Assembly: GCF_001570945.1 (NCBI RefSeq)
Contig: NZ_BCSQ01000020.1
Span: forward strand, 1-54,494
Source of the DNA: Janibacter anophelis NBRC 107843
Lineage (GTDB): Bacteria > Actinomycetota > Actinomycetes > Actinomycetales > Dermatophilaceae
Length of the DNA stretch: 54,494 nt
Direction: 5' to 3'
In this document: in pieces, positions 6,727-15,122 of the stretch
How positions within the stretch are numbered: position 1 is the first letter of the stretch
Layout of the letters: every line of letters begins with the position of its first letter
Program-made: the position numbers and the translations under genes
The notes under the pieces: generated by a model
Databases searched by the model: none
What the model saw: only the letters and a program-made list of their open reading frames with translations
Told to the model about the DNA's origin: nothing

Positions 6727-8198
6727 TGGGAGTCCTCGCTGCTGTCGGTGGTGGACGAAGGGGGCGTCGCGGCCTGTGCCGCGGCCTCGGTCGGGGTGCC
6801 GGCCCGGTGGGCGGCCACCCAGCCGTCGATGTTGCGCTGGCGGCCGCGGGCGACACCGAGCTGGCCGGGGCCGACTGCATCGGTGAGGGCGGAGCCCGCG
6901 GCGACGTAGGCACCGTCGGCGACCTCGACCGGCGCGATGAGCACCGTGTCGGAGCCGACGAAGGAGTGCTTGCCGATGACGGTCTGGTGCTTGGCCACCC
7001 CGTCGTAGTTGGCGAAGATCGTGCCGGCGCCGATGTTGGCGCCCTCACCGATCACGGCGTCGCCGGCGTAGGTGAGGTGCGGGACCTTGGCCCCGTCCCC
7101 GATCTTGGCGTTCTTGGTCTCGACGAAGCCACCGATCTTCCCCTTCGCCCCGAGCTCGGTGCCGGGACGCAGGTACGAGAAGGGACCCACGGTGGCGTCC
7201 GCGCCGATGACCGCGAGGTGCCCCTCGGCCCGCTTGACCTCGGCCCCGTCGCCGACCTCGCAGTCGGTGAGCGAGACGTCCGGGCCGATCGTGGCCTCGG
7301 CGCCGATGCTCGTCGCACCCAGCAGCTGGGTGCCGGGCAGCACGCGGGTGTCCTGGCCGATGGTCACGTCGACGTCGATCCACGTGGAGTCCGGGTCGAC
7401 GATCGTCACGCCGGCGCGCATGTGGCGCTCGAGGACGCGCTGGTTGAGGACCTTGCCCAGCTGCGCGAGCTGGACGCGGTCGTTGACGCCCTCGGTCTGC
7501 CGGATGTCGTCGAGGACGTGCGCGGCGACCGTCCCTCCGGCAGCGCGGGCGAGCTGGAGGACGTCGGTGAGGTACTTCTCGCCCTGGGCGTTGTCGGTGG
7601 TGACATTGGCCAGCTCACGGCGCAGGACCTGCGCGTCGAAGGCCCAGATGCCCGAGTTGATCTCCCGGATGCCCCGCTCGGCTTCGGTCGCGTCCTTGAA
7701 CTCGACGATCCGCTCCACGTTGCCGTCCGCGTCGCGGACGATCCGGCCGTAGGACTGGGCGTCGGGCAGCACGGAGGTGATGACGGTGACGGCCGCGCCG
7801 GCGGTCACGTGCACCCGGGTCAGCTCGCTGATCGTCTCGGACGACAGGAGGGGGACGTCACCCATCGTGACGATGACCGTCCCCTCGAGGTCCGCAGGCA
7901 GCACGTCGAGGCCGCACTCGACGGCGCGTCCGGTGCCCTTGAGCTCGTCCTGGTCGGCGGTGCGGCAGGCGATCCGGTGGCGCTGCGCGTACTCGTCGAT
8001 GAAGGCGGCGACCCGGTCGCGCTGGTGGCGGATGACGACGACCGTCTCGCTCGCCCCGGCTCCTGCGGCCGCTCGCATCGCGTGCCCGAGGAGCGGGGCC
8101 CCGCCGATCGGGTGGAGGACCTTGGGGAGGGTCGATTTCATCCGGGTGCCCTCGCCGGCGGCGAGGATGATGACTGCGTCTGGACGGACGTCGTTCAC
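6723..8198 (-). CDS. glmU: bifunctional N-acetylglucosamine-1-phosphate uridyltransferase/glucosamine-1-phosphate acetyltransferase
   Basis: 491 residues. The N-terminal Rossmann-like pyrophosphorylase has VIILAAGEGTRMKSTLPKVL at residues 9-28; the C-terminal half is a left-handed beta helix (TIGPDVSLTDCEVGDG, GAKGKIGGFVETKNAKIGDG, HLTYAGDAVIGEGANIGAGT). It makes UDP-GlcNAc for peptidoglycan. A proline/alanine/serine tail follows the helix, a usual actinobacterial extension. It is the first gene of the glmU-prs pair. Confidence 0.98.
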   Translation of the reverse strand: MNDVRPDAVIILAAGEGTRMKSTLPKVLHPIGGAPLLGHAMRAAAGAGASETVVVIRHQRDRVAAFIDEYAQRHRIACRTADQDELKGTGRAVECGLDVLPADLEGTVIVTMGDVPLLSSETISELTRVHVTAGAAVTVITSVLPDAQSYGRIVRDADGNVERIVEFKDATEAERGIREINSGIWAFDAQVLRRELANVTTDNAQGEKYLTDVLQLARAAGGTVAAHVLDDIRQTEGVNDRVQLAQLGKVLNQRVLERHMRAGVTIVDPDSTWIDVDVTIGQDTRVLPGTQLLGATSIGAEATIGPDVSLTDCEVGDGAEVKRAEGHLAVIGADATVGPFSYLRPGTELGAKGKIGGFVETKNAKIGDGAKVPHLTYAGDAVIGEGANIGAGTIFANYDGVAKHQTVIGKHSFVGSDTVLIAPVEVADGAYVAAGSALTDAVGPGQLGVARGRQRNIDGWVAAHRAGTPTEAAAQAATPPSSTTDSSEDSQ

Positions 8199-8309
8199 GC
8201 GGTGTTCTCCGAGGTGTCGGGGGTGCGGCCGGCCGTCATGGCCGCTTCGTCACTGTAGCGGCCCGGCGGGACGCTCATCGACCGAGTCCGGTCGCAGCCG
8301 CTCGAGCGG

Positions 8310-8987
8310 TCAGTCGTCGAACTCCTCGTCGACCGCCTCGCCGGTGACGTCGTGGGCGCGGACACCCGCGAGGTGCGCGCCGCCGAGCGGCTCACTCGTC
8401 CAGTGCACGAGGCCCCAGCCCTGCGTCGGGTGCCCCTCGAGCAGGATCATCCCGGTGTTGTTGATCCACATGCTCTCCACGTCCTCCGCCGCGAGCCCGG
8501 CCGCACGAGTCGCGTAGGCCCGGATCGCCGCGCCGTGGCTGAAGAGCGCGACCGTGTCGTCCCGCCCGTGGCGTTCGGCGACGGCCCGCACCGCCGCGTC
8601 GTAGCGTGCGATGAACTCGTGACCGGTGCTGCCTCCCGGCAGGGCGTGGTCGAGGTCGCCGTGCAGCCAGCTCGACAGCGCACCGAGGTAGGCCTCGACG
8701 GCCGCCCGGTCCGAGCGCATCTCGAACTCGCCCGCGGCGATCTCCTCGAGTCCCTCACGCACGTGCACCTCGATGCCGCGCTCCTGCGCGAGGGGTGTGC
8801 CGGTCAGCTGGGTGCGCACGAGCGGTGAGGCGTAGACCGCGCTGACGTCCTCGTCGGCGAGCGCGGTCGGGACCGCAGCCGCCTGGGCCCGACCGAGATC
8901 GGTCAGCCCGGCTCCGGGGAAGGCGGTGTCGAGCGCTCCCACGACGTTGTTGGGGGTCTGACCGTGACGGATGAGCAGGAGTCGCAC
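8310..8987 (-). CDS. histidine phosphatase superfamily protein
   Basis: 225 residues. LLLIRHGQTPNNV at the N-terminus is the RHG catalytic motif with the phospho-accepting His; SPLVRTQLTGTPLA holds the second Arg, EEIAAGEFE the Glu region, and ALFSHGAAIRAYA near residue 155 the second catalytic His. The substrate is not clear: phosphoglycerate mutase-like enzymes of this size hydrolyse various phosphoesters. It follows the TOPRIM gene with 9 bases between them, so they are probably co-transcribed. Confidence 0.93.
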   Translation of the reverse strand: MRLLLIRHGQTPNNVVGALDTAFPGAGLTDLGRAQAAAVPTALADEDVSAVYASPLVRTQLTGTPLAQERGIEVHVREGLEEIAAGEFEMRSDRAAVEAYLGALSSWLHGDLDHALPGGSTGHEFIARYDAAVRAVAERHGRDDTVALFSHGAAIRAYATRAAGLAAEDVESMWINNTGMILLEGHPTQGWGLVHWTSEPLGGAHLAGVRAHDVTGEAVDEEFDD

Positions 8988-8996
8988 GCCTGCAGG

Positions 8997-9560
8997 CTAC
9001 GCGGCGCCCTCCCGGAGCACGTCGAGGAGGGGACGCGGTGCCCGATCGAGGTCGAGGGCCTGCGTGAAGAGCTCGGCGTATCGCGCCTTGCGTCCCGACT
9101 GCGACCCCAGGAACCGTCGCAGCAATTGTTCGCGCGACCATCCCCGCTGGGCGGGCATCTGGGCGAGCAGACGACGGGAGCGCCCCTCGCCTGCGCGGTC
9201 GACGATGGCCTCTGCGGCGTCGAGCCCGAGGGCCCGCAGCAGCTCACCCTCCAGATCGGGGTCGCAGGCGTGGAATCCCTGGGCGACCGGACCCACGACG
9301 GGGTCGACCAGAAGGCCGGCAGCGGCCAACCCCCTTCGCACGTGGCGCTCCTCGCCGATGTCGTAGAGGCCGATGACCCGTCGGCCCAGACCCTGCGGGC
9401 CGTGCTCGCTGGCGAAGGCACGGATGTTGGTCACGCCGCCCATCGGCAGGATCGCGACGCCCTCGGCCGCCAGGTCACGACCCAGCCGTCCGGCGAGGAC
9501 ACGCAGCGCCACCCGGTCGCTCTCCCCCTCGACCAGCACGACGACCCGTGGAGCGCTCAC
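8997..9560 (-). CDS. stand-alone TOPRIM-domain protein (OLD-like)
   Basis: 187 residues. RVVVLVEGESDRVALRVLAG at residues 5-24 is a TOPRIM motif with the catalytic Glu; GVAILPMGGVTNIRAF and VIGLYDIGEERHVRRGL follow, the latter giving the D-x-G-type acidic site, and DLEGELLRALG is the third acidic block. This is the TOPRIM part of OLD-family nucleases without the ATPase domain. The activity, nuclease or nucleotidyl hydrolase, is not shown. Its start faces the CDF-like gene 53 bases away. Confidence 0.75.
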   Translation of the reverse strand: MSAPRVVVLVEGESDRVALRVLAGRLGRDLAAEGVAILPMGGVTNIRAFASEHGPQGLGRRVIGLYDIGEERHVRRGLAAAGLLVDPVVGPVAQGFHACDPDLEGELLRALGLDAAEAIVDRAGEGRSRRLLAQMPAQRGWSREQLLRRFLGSQSGRKARYAELFTQALDLDRAPRPLLDVLREGAA

Positions 9561-9613
9561 CCGACCATTGAGCGCCGGAGGGCCTTGCGACGCAAGCGGT
9601 TATCGTCGCCGAC

Positions 9614-10243
9614 ATGAGCAGCGACTCCGCGCCACGGACCGCAGCCGATCGACTCCGCCGGATCGTGCTCGTCGTGGCACTGATCAACTTCGCCTACTTC
9701 TTCGTCGAGTTCTCCGTCGCCCTCGTCGCGGGGTCGGTGTCACTGCTCGCCGACAGTGTCGACTTCCTCGAGGACACGGCGATCAACCTGCTGATCTTCG
9801 TGGCCCTGGGCTGGCCGTTGGCCCGGCGTGCCCTCATGGGCAAGGGGATGGCCCTGGTCATCCTCGGCCCGGCGACCGTGGCCGGCATCGCGGCGGTCCG
9901 CCGCTTCGCCGACCCGGTGGCGCCGGACGTGCTGCCCGTCGTGCTCGCTTCGCTCGGCGCGATCGCCGTCAACGGCACGAGCGGGTGGCTGCTCGCCGGC
10001 GTGCGGCACGACGGCGGCTCGCTCAGTCGCGCCGCCTTCCTCTCCGCGCGCAACGACGTGCTGGTCAACATCGCCGTCATCGGGATGGCCGTGGTGACCC
10101 TGTGGACCTCCTCAGGCTGGCCCGACCTCGTCCTCGGGTGCGCGATCATCCTCATCGCCCTCCACGCGGCCTGGGAGGTGTGGGAGGTCAGCGAGGAGGA
10201 GCGCCTCGCCGCCAAGGCGCTGGCCGGCGAAAAGATCGACTGA
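9614..10243 (+). CDS. cation-efflux (CDF)-like membrane protein without cytoplasmic domain
   Basis: 209 residues with six hydrophobic segments. FAYFFVEFSVALVAGSVSLL then ADSVDFLEDTAINLLI in the second helix, and ARNDVLVNIAVIGMAVV in the fifth, carry the acidic and Asn/Asp residues that bind Zn or other divalent metals in cation diffusion facilitators. It stops after the sixth helix (EVWEVSEEERLAAKALAGEK) and lacks the roughly 80-residue cytoplasmic dimer domain of full-length CDF proteins. It ends 3 bases before the end of the leftward propeller-like gene. Confidence 0.8.
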   Translation: MSSDSAPRTAADRLRRIVLVVALINFAYFFVEFSVALVAGSVSLLADSVDFLEDTAINLLIFVALGWPLARRALMGKGMALVILGPATVAGIAAVRRFADPVAPDVLPVVLASLGAIAVNGTSGWLLAGVRHDGGSLSRAAFLSARNDVLVNIAVIGMAVVTLWTSSGWPDLVLGCAIILIALHAAWEVWEVSEEERLAAKALAGEKID

Positions 10244-10246
10244 CCA

Positions 10247-11608
10247 TCACGGGCGCTGCACCTCGTCGACCCCGACGACCCAGGCGCGTTTCTCCGTTCG
10301 AGCAGGGGCCTTGTTCTCGATGTACTCGCTGACGATCGCGAAGCCATCGGTCGAGACGTCCGCGCCGGGCGACAGGCCGTCCTTGCTCATGATCAGCTCG
10401 GTGGTCCGGGTGTCGACGATGCGGAAGGAGCTCTCCGGGCTGTCCCCGAACAACTGGTCGGTCGGCTGGTAGAAGACGATGAGTCGCCCGCGCGGGTCGT
10501 TCGTGGCGATGCGGAAGCCGTCCTCCACCTCGACCGTCCCGATCTCCTTGTCGGCCAAGGCATCCCGCAGTGTCAGCTCGTCGCCGTCCCGGGAGATGAG
10601 GAACCGGTCGTGCACCACCGAGCCCCCGTCGGGGACCTGCTGGTTCTTCCCGACGGGCGGGGCGTCGACCTCGACGAAGCCGTCCTCGCCGAGCAGTCGC
10701 ACGCTGTCACCGCAGCGGACGACGGGCGTCCCCTCGGGCGCCAGTCGGCCTCCGGACTCGCCGACGCCGTCGAGACGGGCGCCCGGGCAGGAGACCTGCG
10801 CGATCTCGTCCCCGGAGCGAAGGGAGGTGACTGTCACCTCGTCGCCGGACCGGTGGACCGCCTCGTCACCCCGGACGATGACCCGGCCGCGGGGCGAGTC
10901 CTCGAACGTCTTCGCCACCTTGCCCGTGTCGAGATCGAGCGCCTGCGTCGTCTCCTCCTGCGGGGTGATCAGGACGTACTCCTGCTCGGGCAGCCCCTCG
11001 GGGAAAAGCGTCACCAGATCGGTGTCGCACCCGACCTCGGTGTCATGGCTCCACGTCACGGCGCCGTCCTCGAGCGCGACGCCGGAGACGACGAGGGTGC
11101 CACCGTCGACGTCCTCGCCCAGCCGGGCCTCGCTCTGCGGGGACATGCACGAGACGACCGCGACGTGCTGCTCGGACAGGCCGATGATCTCGACCTCGCC
11201 ACCCGGCTGCAGCGACCGGTCACCCTGGGCGACGAGCAGGTCGGTGCCGGGCACCTCGATCTCACCGCTCTCCCTGCGGATCCGCACGTCGGGGCCGAGT
11301 GCGCTGACGTGGGTCCCATCGGAGGTGAGCGCGGGCACCCCCACGCCGTAGAACATGTCGCCACCCCAGCGACGACCCGTCGGCGCGTGCTCCACCCAGT
11401 CGTTGGCGTCGTCGTCGGAGTAGGCGAACCACCCGTTCGGGCCGATCGACATGCCATGGGGCTTGTCGCCGGTGAAGTACACGTGCCCGTCGACCCCGCC
11501 GCCACCGCGGGTGAACCAATACCAGCCGCCGAGCGTCACCGTGAGCGCACCCACGACCAGCACGGCAACGAACTTGGCGAGGTCGGCCGCCCGGCTCGGA
11601 GTGCTCAC
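10247..11608 (-). CDS. membrane-anchored propeller-like protein, downstream paralogue
   Basis: 453 residues. One N-terminal membrane segment (FVAVLVVGALTVTLGGWYWF) and then an all-beta extracytoplasmic part with repeated W/Y, aspartate and DG turns, resembling PQQ-like beta-propeller proteins. It is a diverged copy of the gene upstream: both have a VVRCGDSVRLL or VECGDTVHVL block, an SEQHVAVVSC or SETHVVAATC block, and the same order of parts. The start is the GTG at 11608, which overlaps the upstream TGA as GTGA. No enzyme motif seen; the function is unknown. Confidence 0.75.
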   Translation of the reverse strand: MSTPSRAADLAKFVAVLVVGALTVTLGGWYWFTRGGGGVDGHVYFTGDKPHGMSIGPNGWFAYSDDDANDWVEHAPTGRRWGGDMFYGVGVPALTSDGTHVSALGPDVRIRRESGEIEVPGTDLLVAQGDRSLQPGGEVEIIGLSEQHVAVVSCMSPQSEARLGEDVDGGTLVVSGVALEDGAVTWSHDTEVGCDTDLVTLFPEGLPEQEYVLITPQEETTQALDLDTGKVAKTFEDSPRGRVIVRGDEAVHRSGDEVTVTSLRSGDEIAQVSCPGARLDGVGESGGRLAPEGTPVVRCGDSVRLLGEDGFVEVDAPPVGKNQQVPDGGSVVHDRFLISRDGDELTLRDALADKEIGTVEVEDGFRIATNDPRGRLIVFYQPTDQLFGDSPESSFRIVDTRTTELIMSKDGLSPGADVSTDGFAIVSEYIENKAPARTEKRAWVVGVDEVQRP

Positions 11609-12999
11609 GTGGTCTCTCCCTTCGTCCCCGCGACCCAAAGGCGCGTGCCCTCGGTGTCCAGGTCATCGGTCTCCACGATGACGATGCCATCGGGTGAGGC
11701 GTCCGGGCCCGTACGCAGCGGGCCGTCGGCGGTGACCACGACCTCGCCGGTGCGGGCGTCGAAGATCCGGTAGTTGCCGGTGCTGCGGTCACCGCCCCGC
11801 TCCCACTTCACGAATCCGACGAGATCGCCTGCGGGCAGGAACCCGGCCAATTGGAAGTCGTCGGGGACCTTCAGGTCGTCGAGGGTCTCACCTGTGAGCG
11901 CATCGCGCAGGTGGACGGTCTCGGTGTCGGCGACCCGCTCGAGCACGAGGCGACCGACGGCCACCTCCTCGCCCTGCGGGAGCGGGGTGTCGGTCGGTGC
12001 GGGCGGCGCCCCGACGTCGACGAACTCGTCGCCGTCGAGGACGTGGACGGTGTCTCCGCACTCGACGAAGGGAGTCGCCCCGGGCGCGATCTGCCGAGAG
12101 ATGTCGCCCGTGTCACCGATGCCGGCGCCCTCACAGCTCAGGTCGGCCAGCTCCTTGCCGGTGCGCAGCGAGCTCCACGTCACCGAGCCCTGACCGTCGG
12201 AGGCGAGCACGTGCTCGCCCTGGACTGCGTACCAGCGACTCTTGGCGCCGGACCAGCGCTGGGCCACCGTGCCGGTATCGATGTCCACGGCCATGATCTG
12301 CTCCTCGGCCGGCTCCAGGAGGAGGTACTCCTGCGCGGGCAGGGTGCTCGGGTAGCCGCGCACCCCGAACTCGGCGCTGCAGGCGCCCCGCGTGTCGAGG
12401 GTCCAGGTGATCGAGGCGTCCTCGAGCGAGACACCGGCGAGGACGTAGCGCCCACCTTCCGGGTCGTCGTAGAGGTTCGAGGGCTTGGGGGCGAGGCAGG
12501 TGGCGGCGACGACGTGGGTCTCGCTCACCCCCGCGAGCTGGATGTTGGTGCCCGGCCACAGGTCCTCGTCGCCGAAGGCGTCCGCGACCTCGGTCGTCGA
12601 GGTCGAGTCGCTCGAGCCCTTGCGCTTGATGTGGAGTGCCTCGGCGTCCGGCTGCACGACGACACCGTCCTCGGTGATCTCCCTCGTGGAGGTCATGTCG
12701 TCGACCGTCCACGTCTCGCCGGTGCGGACATTGCGCACGACGTCCCCGCTCCCTTCGCCGGGGTGTGTCAGCCAGCCGCCCGGGCCGAGCTGCACGGCGA
12801 TGTCCTCGCTCGTCCACAGGACCTGCCCGTCGACCTGCGGCGGGTCGGCGCGGTCGAACACGCCCCCGAGCCCGCCGGGGAGGAAGGAGACGACACCGGC
12901 CGCGAACATCGCCACGAGCGCGAGGACACCGAGGGCCCCCACCACCTTTTTCACGGTCCGGTTGCGAGGCTGCGGGTCGGCGGCGTGCGGAGCGGTCAC
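11605..12999 (-). CDS. membrane-anchored propeller-like protein, upstream paralogue
   Basis: 464 residues, one membrane segment at about residues 19-40 (VVGALGVLALVAMFAAGVV) and a secreted beta-rich domain. Blocks such as TRGACSAEFG, QEYLLLEPAEEQIMAVDIDTG and VTWSSLRTGKELADLSCEG recur in the downstream copy at the same spacing, so the pair is a tandem duplication. Conserved Cys residues in matching positions may form disulfides outside the cell. The start is 71 bases from the tRNA-Gln 3' end, on the same strand. Confidence 0.75.
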   Translation of the reverse strand: MTAPHAADPQPRNRTVKKVVGALGVLALVAMFAAGVVSFLPGGLGGVFDRADPPQVDGQVLWTSEDIAVQLGPGGWLTHPGEGSGDVVRNVRTGETWTVDDMTSTREITEDGVVVQPDAEALHIKRKGSSDSTSTTEVADAFGDEDLWPGTNIQLAGVSETHVVAATCLAPKPSNLYDDPEGGRYVLAGVSLEDASITWTLDTRGACSAEFGVRGYPSTLPAQEYLLLEPAEEQIMAVDIDTGTVAQRWSGAKSRWYAVQGEHVLASDGQGSVTWSSLRTGKELADLSCEGAGIGDTGDISRQIAPGATPFVECGDTVHVLDGDEFVDVGAPPAPTDTPLPQGEEVAVGRLVLERVADTETVHLRDALTGETLDDLKVPDDFQLAGFLPAGDLVGFVKWERGGDRSTGNYRIFDARTGEVVVTADGPLRTGPDASPDGIVIVETDDLDTEGTRLWVAGTKGETT

Positions 13000-13069
13000 T
13001 CGGCGATTGTCGCGGATGCGGGCGCTTCGGGGGCGACCGGGGCGTCCGCACGTCGGTCAAGGACGCGAG

Positions 13070-13148
13070 CTCCCCGGGTAGGAGTCGAACCTACGTCGCT
13101 AGTCCTGATTCAAAGTCAGGCGGGCCCTGCCGGCAGACCAACCGGGGA
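13070..13148 (-). tRNA. tRNA-Gln (anticodon TTG)
   Basis: The leftward strand folds as a cloverleaf: acceptor TCCCCGG/CCGGGGA, D stem GGTC/GGCC, anticodon stem CCTGA/TCAGG with loop CTTTGAA (anticodon TTG, reading CAA/CAG), T arm GTAGG-TTCGACT-CCTAC. The U1-A72 pair and G73 discriminator are glutaminyl identity features. CCA is not encoded. The variable loop is 9 bases, longer than usual, and two bases separate the D and anticodon stems. A possible promoter (TGACGA, 18 bases, TACCCT at 13172-13201, leftward) lies just upstream. Confidence 0.85.
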
Positions 13149-13215
13149 ACGCCGCCGAGGCGGCTCCGGTCAGGGTAGTCGACGCGACCACGCGGTCGTC
13201 ACCGACAATGGCGAC

Positions 13216-13869
13216 ATGAGCATGCACGAGGACGAAGGGCGGACCGCAGCCCGTCGACCGCGGATGACGGGCGCGGCCCGCCGGGAGCAGCTCGTGAGCG
13301 TGGGCCGACGACTCTTCGCCACCAGGGGGCTCGAGGGCACATCGGTCGAGGAGATCGCGGCGACGGCCCAGGTGTCCAAGCCCGTCGTCTACGAGCACTT
13401 CGGCGGCAAGGAGGGCCTCTACGCCGTCGTCGTCGACCGGGAGCTGAGCAACCTCACGGCCGAGATCACGGCCGCGCTGACCGCCGGCGGCTCCGACCGC
13501 GAGACGATCGAGCGCGCGGCCCTGGCCCTCTTCGACTACATCGAGGGCTCACCCGACGGCTTCCGCATCCTCGTGCGCGACGTGTCCGGCGCGGCCCCGA
13601 CCGGCACGTACTCGTCGCTGATGTCGGACGCGGCGGCCCAGGTGGCCTACCTGCTCTCGGACGCCTTCGCGCACCGCGGCTTCGACACCGAGCACGCGCA
13701 GATGTACGCCCAGATGCTCGTCGGCATGGTCTCGCTCACCGGCCAGTGGTGGCTCGAGACCCGCACCCCGCCCAAGGAGGTCGTCGCCGCCCACGTCGTC
13801 AACCTCGCGTGGCACGGCCTGACGGGCCTGAGGCACACCCCCGGGCTCGTGGACCAGCGCGCCGGCTGA
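13216..13869 (+). CDS. TetR/AcrR-family regulator
   Basis: 217 residues. RREQLVSVGRRLFATRGLEG, TSVEEIAATAQVSKPVVYEHF and GGKEGLYAVVVDREL (residues about 20-74) form the N-terminal TetR helix-turn-helix; the rest is a helical ligand domain. ATG codons at 13216 and 13222 are both possible. It follows tRNA-Gln divergently; in mycobacteria, from memory, a TetR gene also lies beside glmU and tRNA-Gln. The target is not evident: it faces two metabolic genes on the other strand. Confidence 0.93.
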   Translation: MSMHEDEGRTAARRPRMTGAARREQLVSVGRRLFATRGLEGTSVEEIAATAQVSKPVVYEHFGGKEGLYAVVVDRELSNLTAEITAALTAGGSDRETIERAALALFDYIEGSPDGFRILVRDVSGAAPTGTYSSLMSDAAAQVAYLLSDAFAHRGFDTEHAQMYAQMLVGMVSLTGQWWLETRTPPKEVVAAHVVNLAWHGLTGLRHTPGLVDQRAG

Positions 13870-13875
13870 CCGGCC

Positions 13876-14235
13876 TCAGGCCTGCTGCAGCTCCACCCGG
13901 TTGCCCACCGGGTCGTCGGTGTGGAAGCGCCGGATGCCGGGGATCGCCTCGTCCCACCGGATCTCAGCACCTGCCGCGGACACCACCTTCGCCACTGCGT
14001 CGACGTCGGCGACGAGGAAGCAGGGGTGCGCCTTGAGCGCCGGGCGGAAGTCCGCCTCGACCCCGCAGTGCAGCTCACGGTCCCCGGCCCGGAACCACAC
14101 CCCGCCGCGCGCGGCGAGGACCGGCGGCTTCGGGATCTCGGACATGCCGAGCACCCCGCCGTAGAACTCGCGGAGCAGGCCCTCGCTGCCCGCAGGACAA
14201 GCGATCTGGACGTGGTGCAGTCCGACGACGCTCAT
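13876..14235 (-). CDS. VOC-family (glyoxalase-like) protein
   Basis: 119 residues, one VOC module of two beta-alpha-beta3 units. LHHVQIACPAG carries the first metal-ligand His; ELHCGVEADF and a final DDPVGNRVELQQ carry the second His/Glu ligand positions. Members include dioxygenases, glyoxalases and antibiotic-binding proteins, so the substrate is open. Its ATG overlaps the stop of the methyltransferase by four bases (ATGA), so both form one unit. Confidence 0.88.
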   Translation of the reverse strand: MSVVGLHHVQIACPAGSEGLLREFYGGVLGMSEIPKPPVLAARGGVWFRAGDRELHCGVEADFRPALKAHPCFLVADVDAVAKVVSAAGAEIRWDEAIPGIRRFHTDDPVGNRVELQQA

Positions 14236-15032
14236 GCCTTGCGCCCCACCGCGAAGACCCGGCGGAAGGCGAGCAGCACCCCCGCGGGCGTCCGTGGGTA
14301 GGCCTGCGCAACCCTCTCTGCGTACGCGGCGAGGAACTCCTCACGCTCGGTCTCGTCCTGGAGCACCTCGAGCATCGGGCGCAGACCGGTGCCCGTCACC
14401 CAGTCGAGCACCGGGTTGTCGCTGCGCCCCTCGGGGTCGAGCACGTGCGTGTACGTCGTCTCCCAGGCGTCGACGGTCAGGCCAGCCGCGGAGAGGACCT
14501 GCAGGTAGGTCGACGGATCGCCCGCGCCATAACGCTTGGTCGCCGCCTCGAGCTCGCCGCTGCGCGGGTGCTCGATCGCAACCTCACGCATCAGGGCGTG
14601 CGTCGGGGCATCGAAGTTGCCCGGCACCTGCAGCGCGAACCACCCTCCCGGCGCCAGCGCCTCCACCCAGGTGTCGATGAGGGGCAGGTGACGCGGAACC
14701 CACTGCAGCGCAGCGTTGCTCACGATGACGTCGGGCGCCTGGCCCAGACTCGAGATGTCCCACTCGGCGAGATCGGCCTCGACCCACTCGACGCGGGACG
14801 CGGTGTCGAGGGCCCGGGCCGCGTCGAGCATCGCGGTACTGCTGTCGACGCCCACGATCCGTGCCTGCGGCCAGCGCTCGGCCAGGCTGAGGGTCGGTCG
14901 TCCGTTGCCGCAGCCCAGGTCGACGACCAGCTGCGGATCCGTCGCCCCGATCCGCGCGACCAGGTCCGCGAAGGGGCGGACGCGTTCGTCGGAGAACTGC
15001 CCGTACCGGTCCGGGTCCCAGGTCACCGTCAT
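14232..15032 (-). CDS. tam: SAM-dependent methyltransferase, trans-aconitate 2-methyltransferase type
   Basis: 266 residues, the usual length for Tam. LVVDLGCGNGRPTLSLAERW at about residues 35-54 is SAM motif I, IVGVDSSTAMLDAAR motif II, and DVIVSNAALQWVPRH motif IV; WDPDRYGQFSDERVRPFADL at the N-terminus is characteristic of the trans-aconitate enzyme. CCGAGGAGGCAAC before the ATG at 15032 sets the start. The exact substrate is inference from the family. Confidence 0.82.
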   Translation of the reverse strand: MTVTWDPDRYGQFSDERVRPFADLVARIGATDPQLVVDLGCGNGRPTLSLAERWPQARIVGVDSSTAMLDAARALDTASRVEWVEADLAEWDISSLGQAPDVIVSNAALQWVPRHLPLIDTWVEALAPGGWFALQVPGNFDAPTHALMREVAIEHPRSGELEAATKRYGAGDPSTYLQVLSAAGLTVDAWETTYTHVLDPEGRSDNPVLDWVTGTGLRPMLEVLQDETEREEFLAAYAERVAQAYPRTPAGVLLAFRRVFAVGRKA

Positions 15033-15084
15033 GTTGCCTCCTCGGTAGCGTGCGACGAGCCTATCGGCCGAACGGCCATTTGCC

Positions 15085-15116
15085 TCGACATCAAGATTCA
15101 CGACGGCAGGTATTCT
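15085..15116 (+). promoter_or_regulatory. candidate leaderless promoter and operator of the marR gene
   Basis: TCGACA at 15085-15090 and TATTCT at 15111-15116 resemble sigma-A -35 and -10 boxes, though the spacer is 20 bases. The ATG at 15123 begins 7 bases after the -10 box, where transcription would start, implying a leaderless mRNA. CTCGACATCAAGA at 15084-15096 is a near-palindrome like operators of MarR proteins, so autoregulation is plausible. Confidence 0.4.
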
Positions 15117-15122
15117 CGACGC

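Noticed and set aside
11851-13215. Long N-terminal extension of the TetR protein
   Set aside because: The stretch is antisense to the propeller-like gene and the tRNA; TetR homology starts at 13216.
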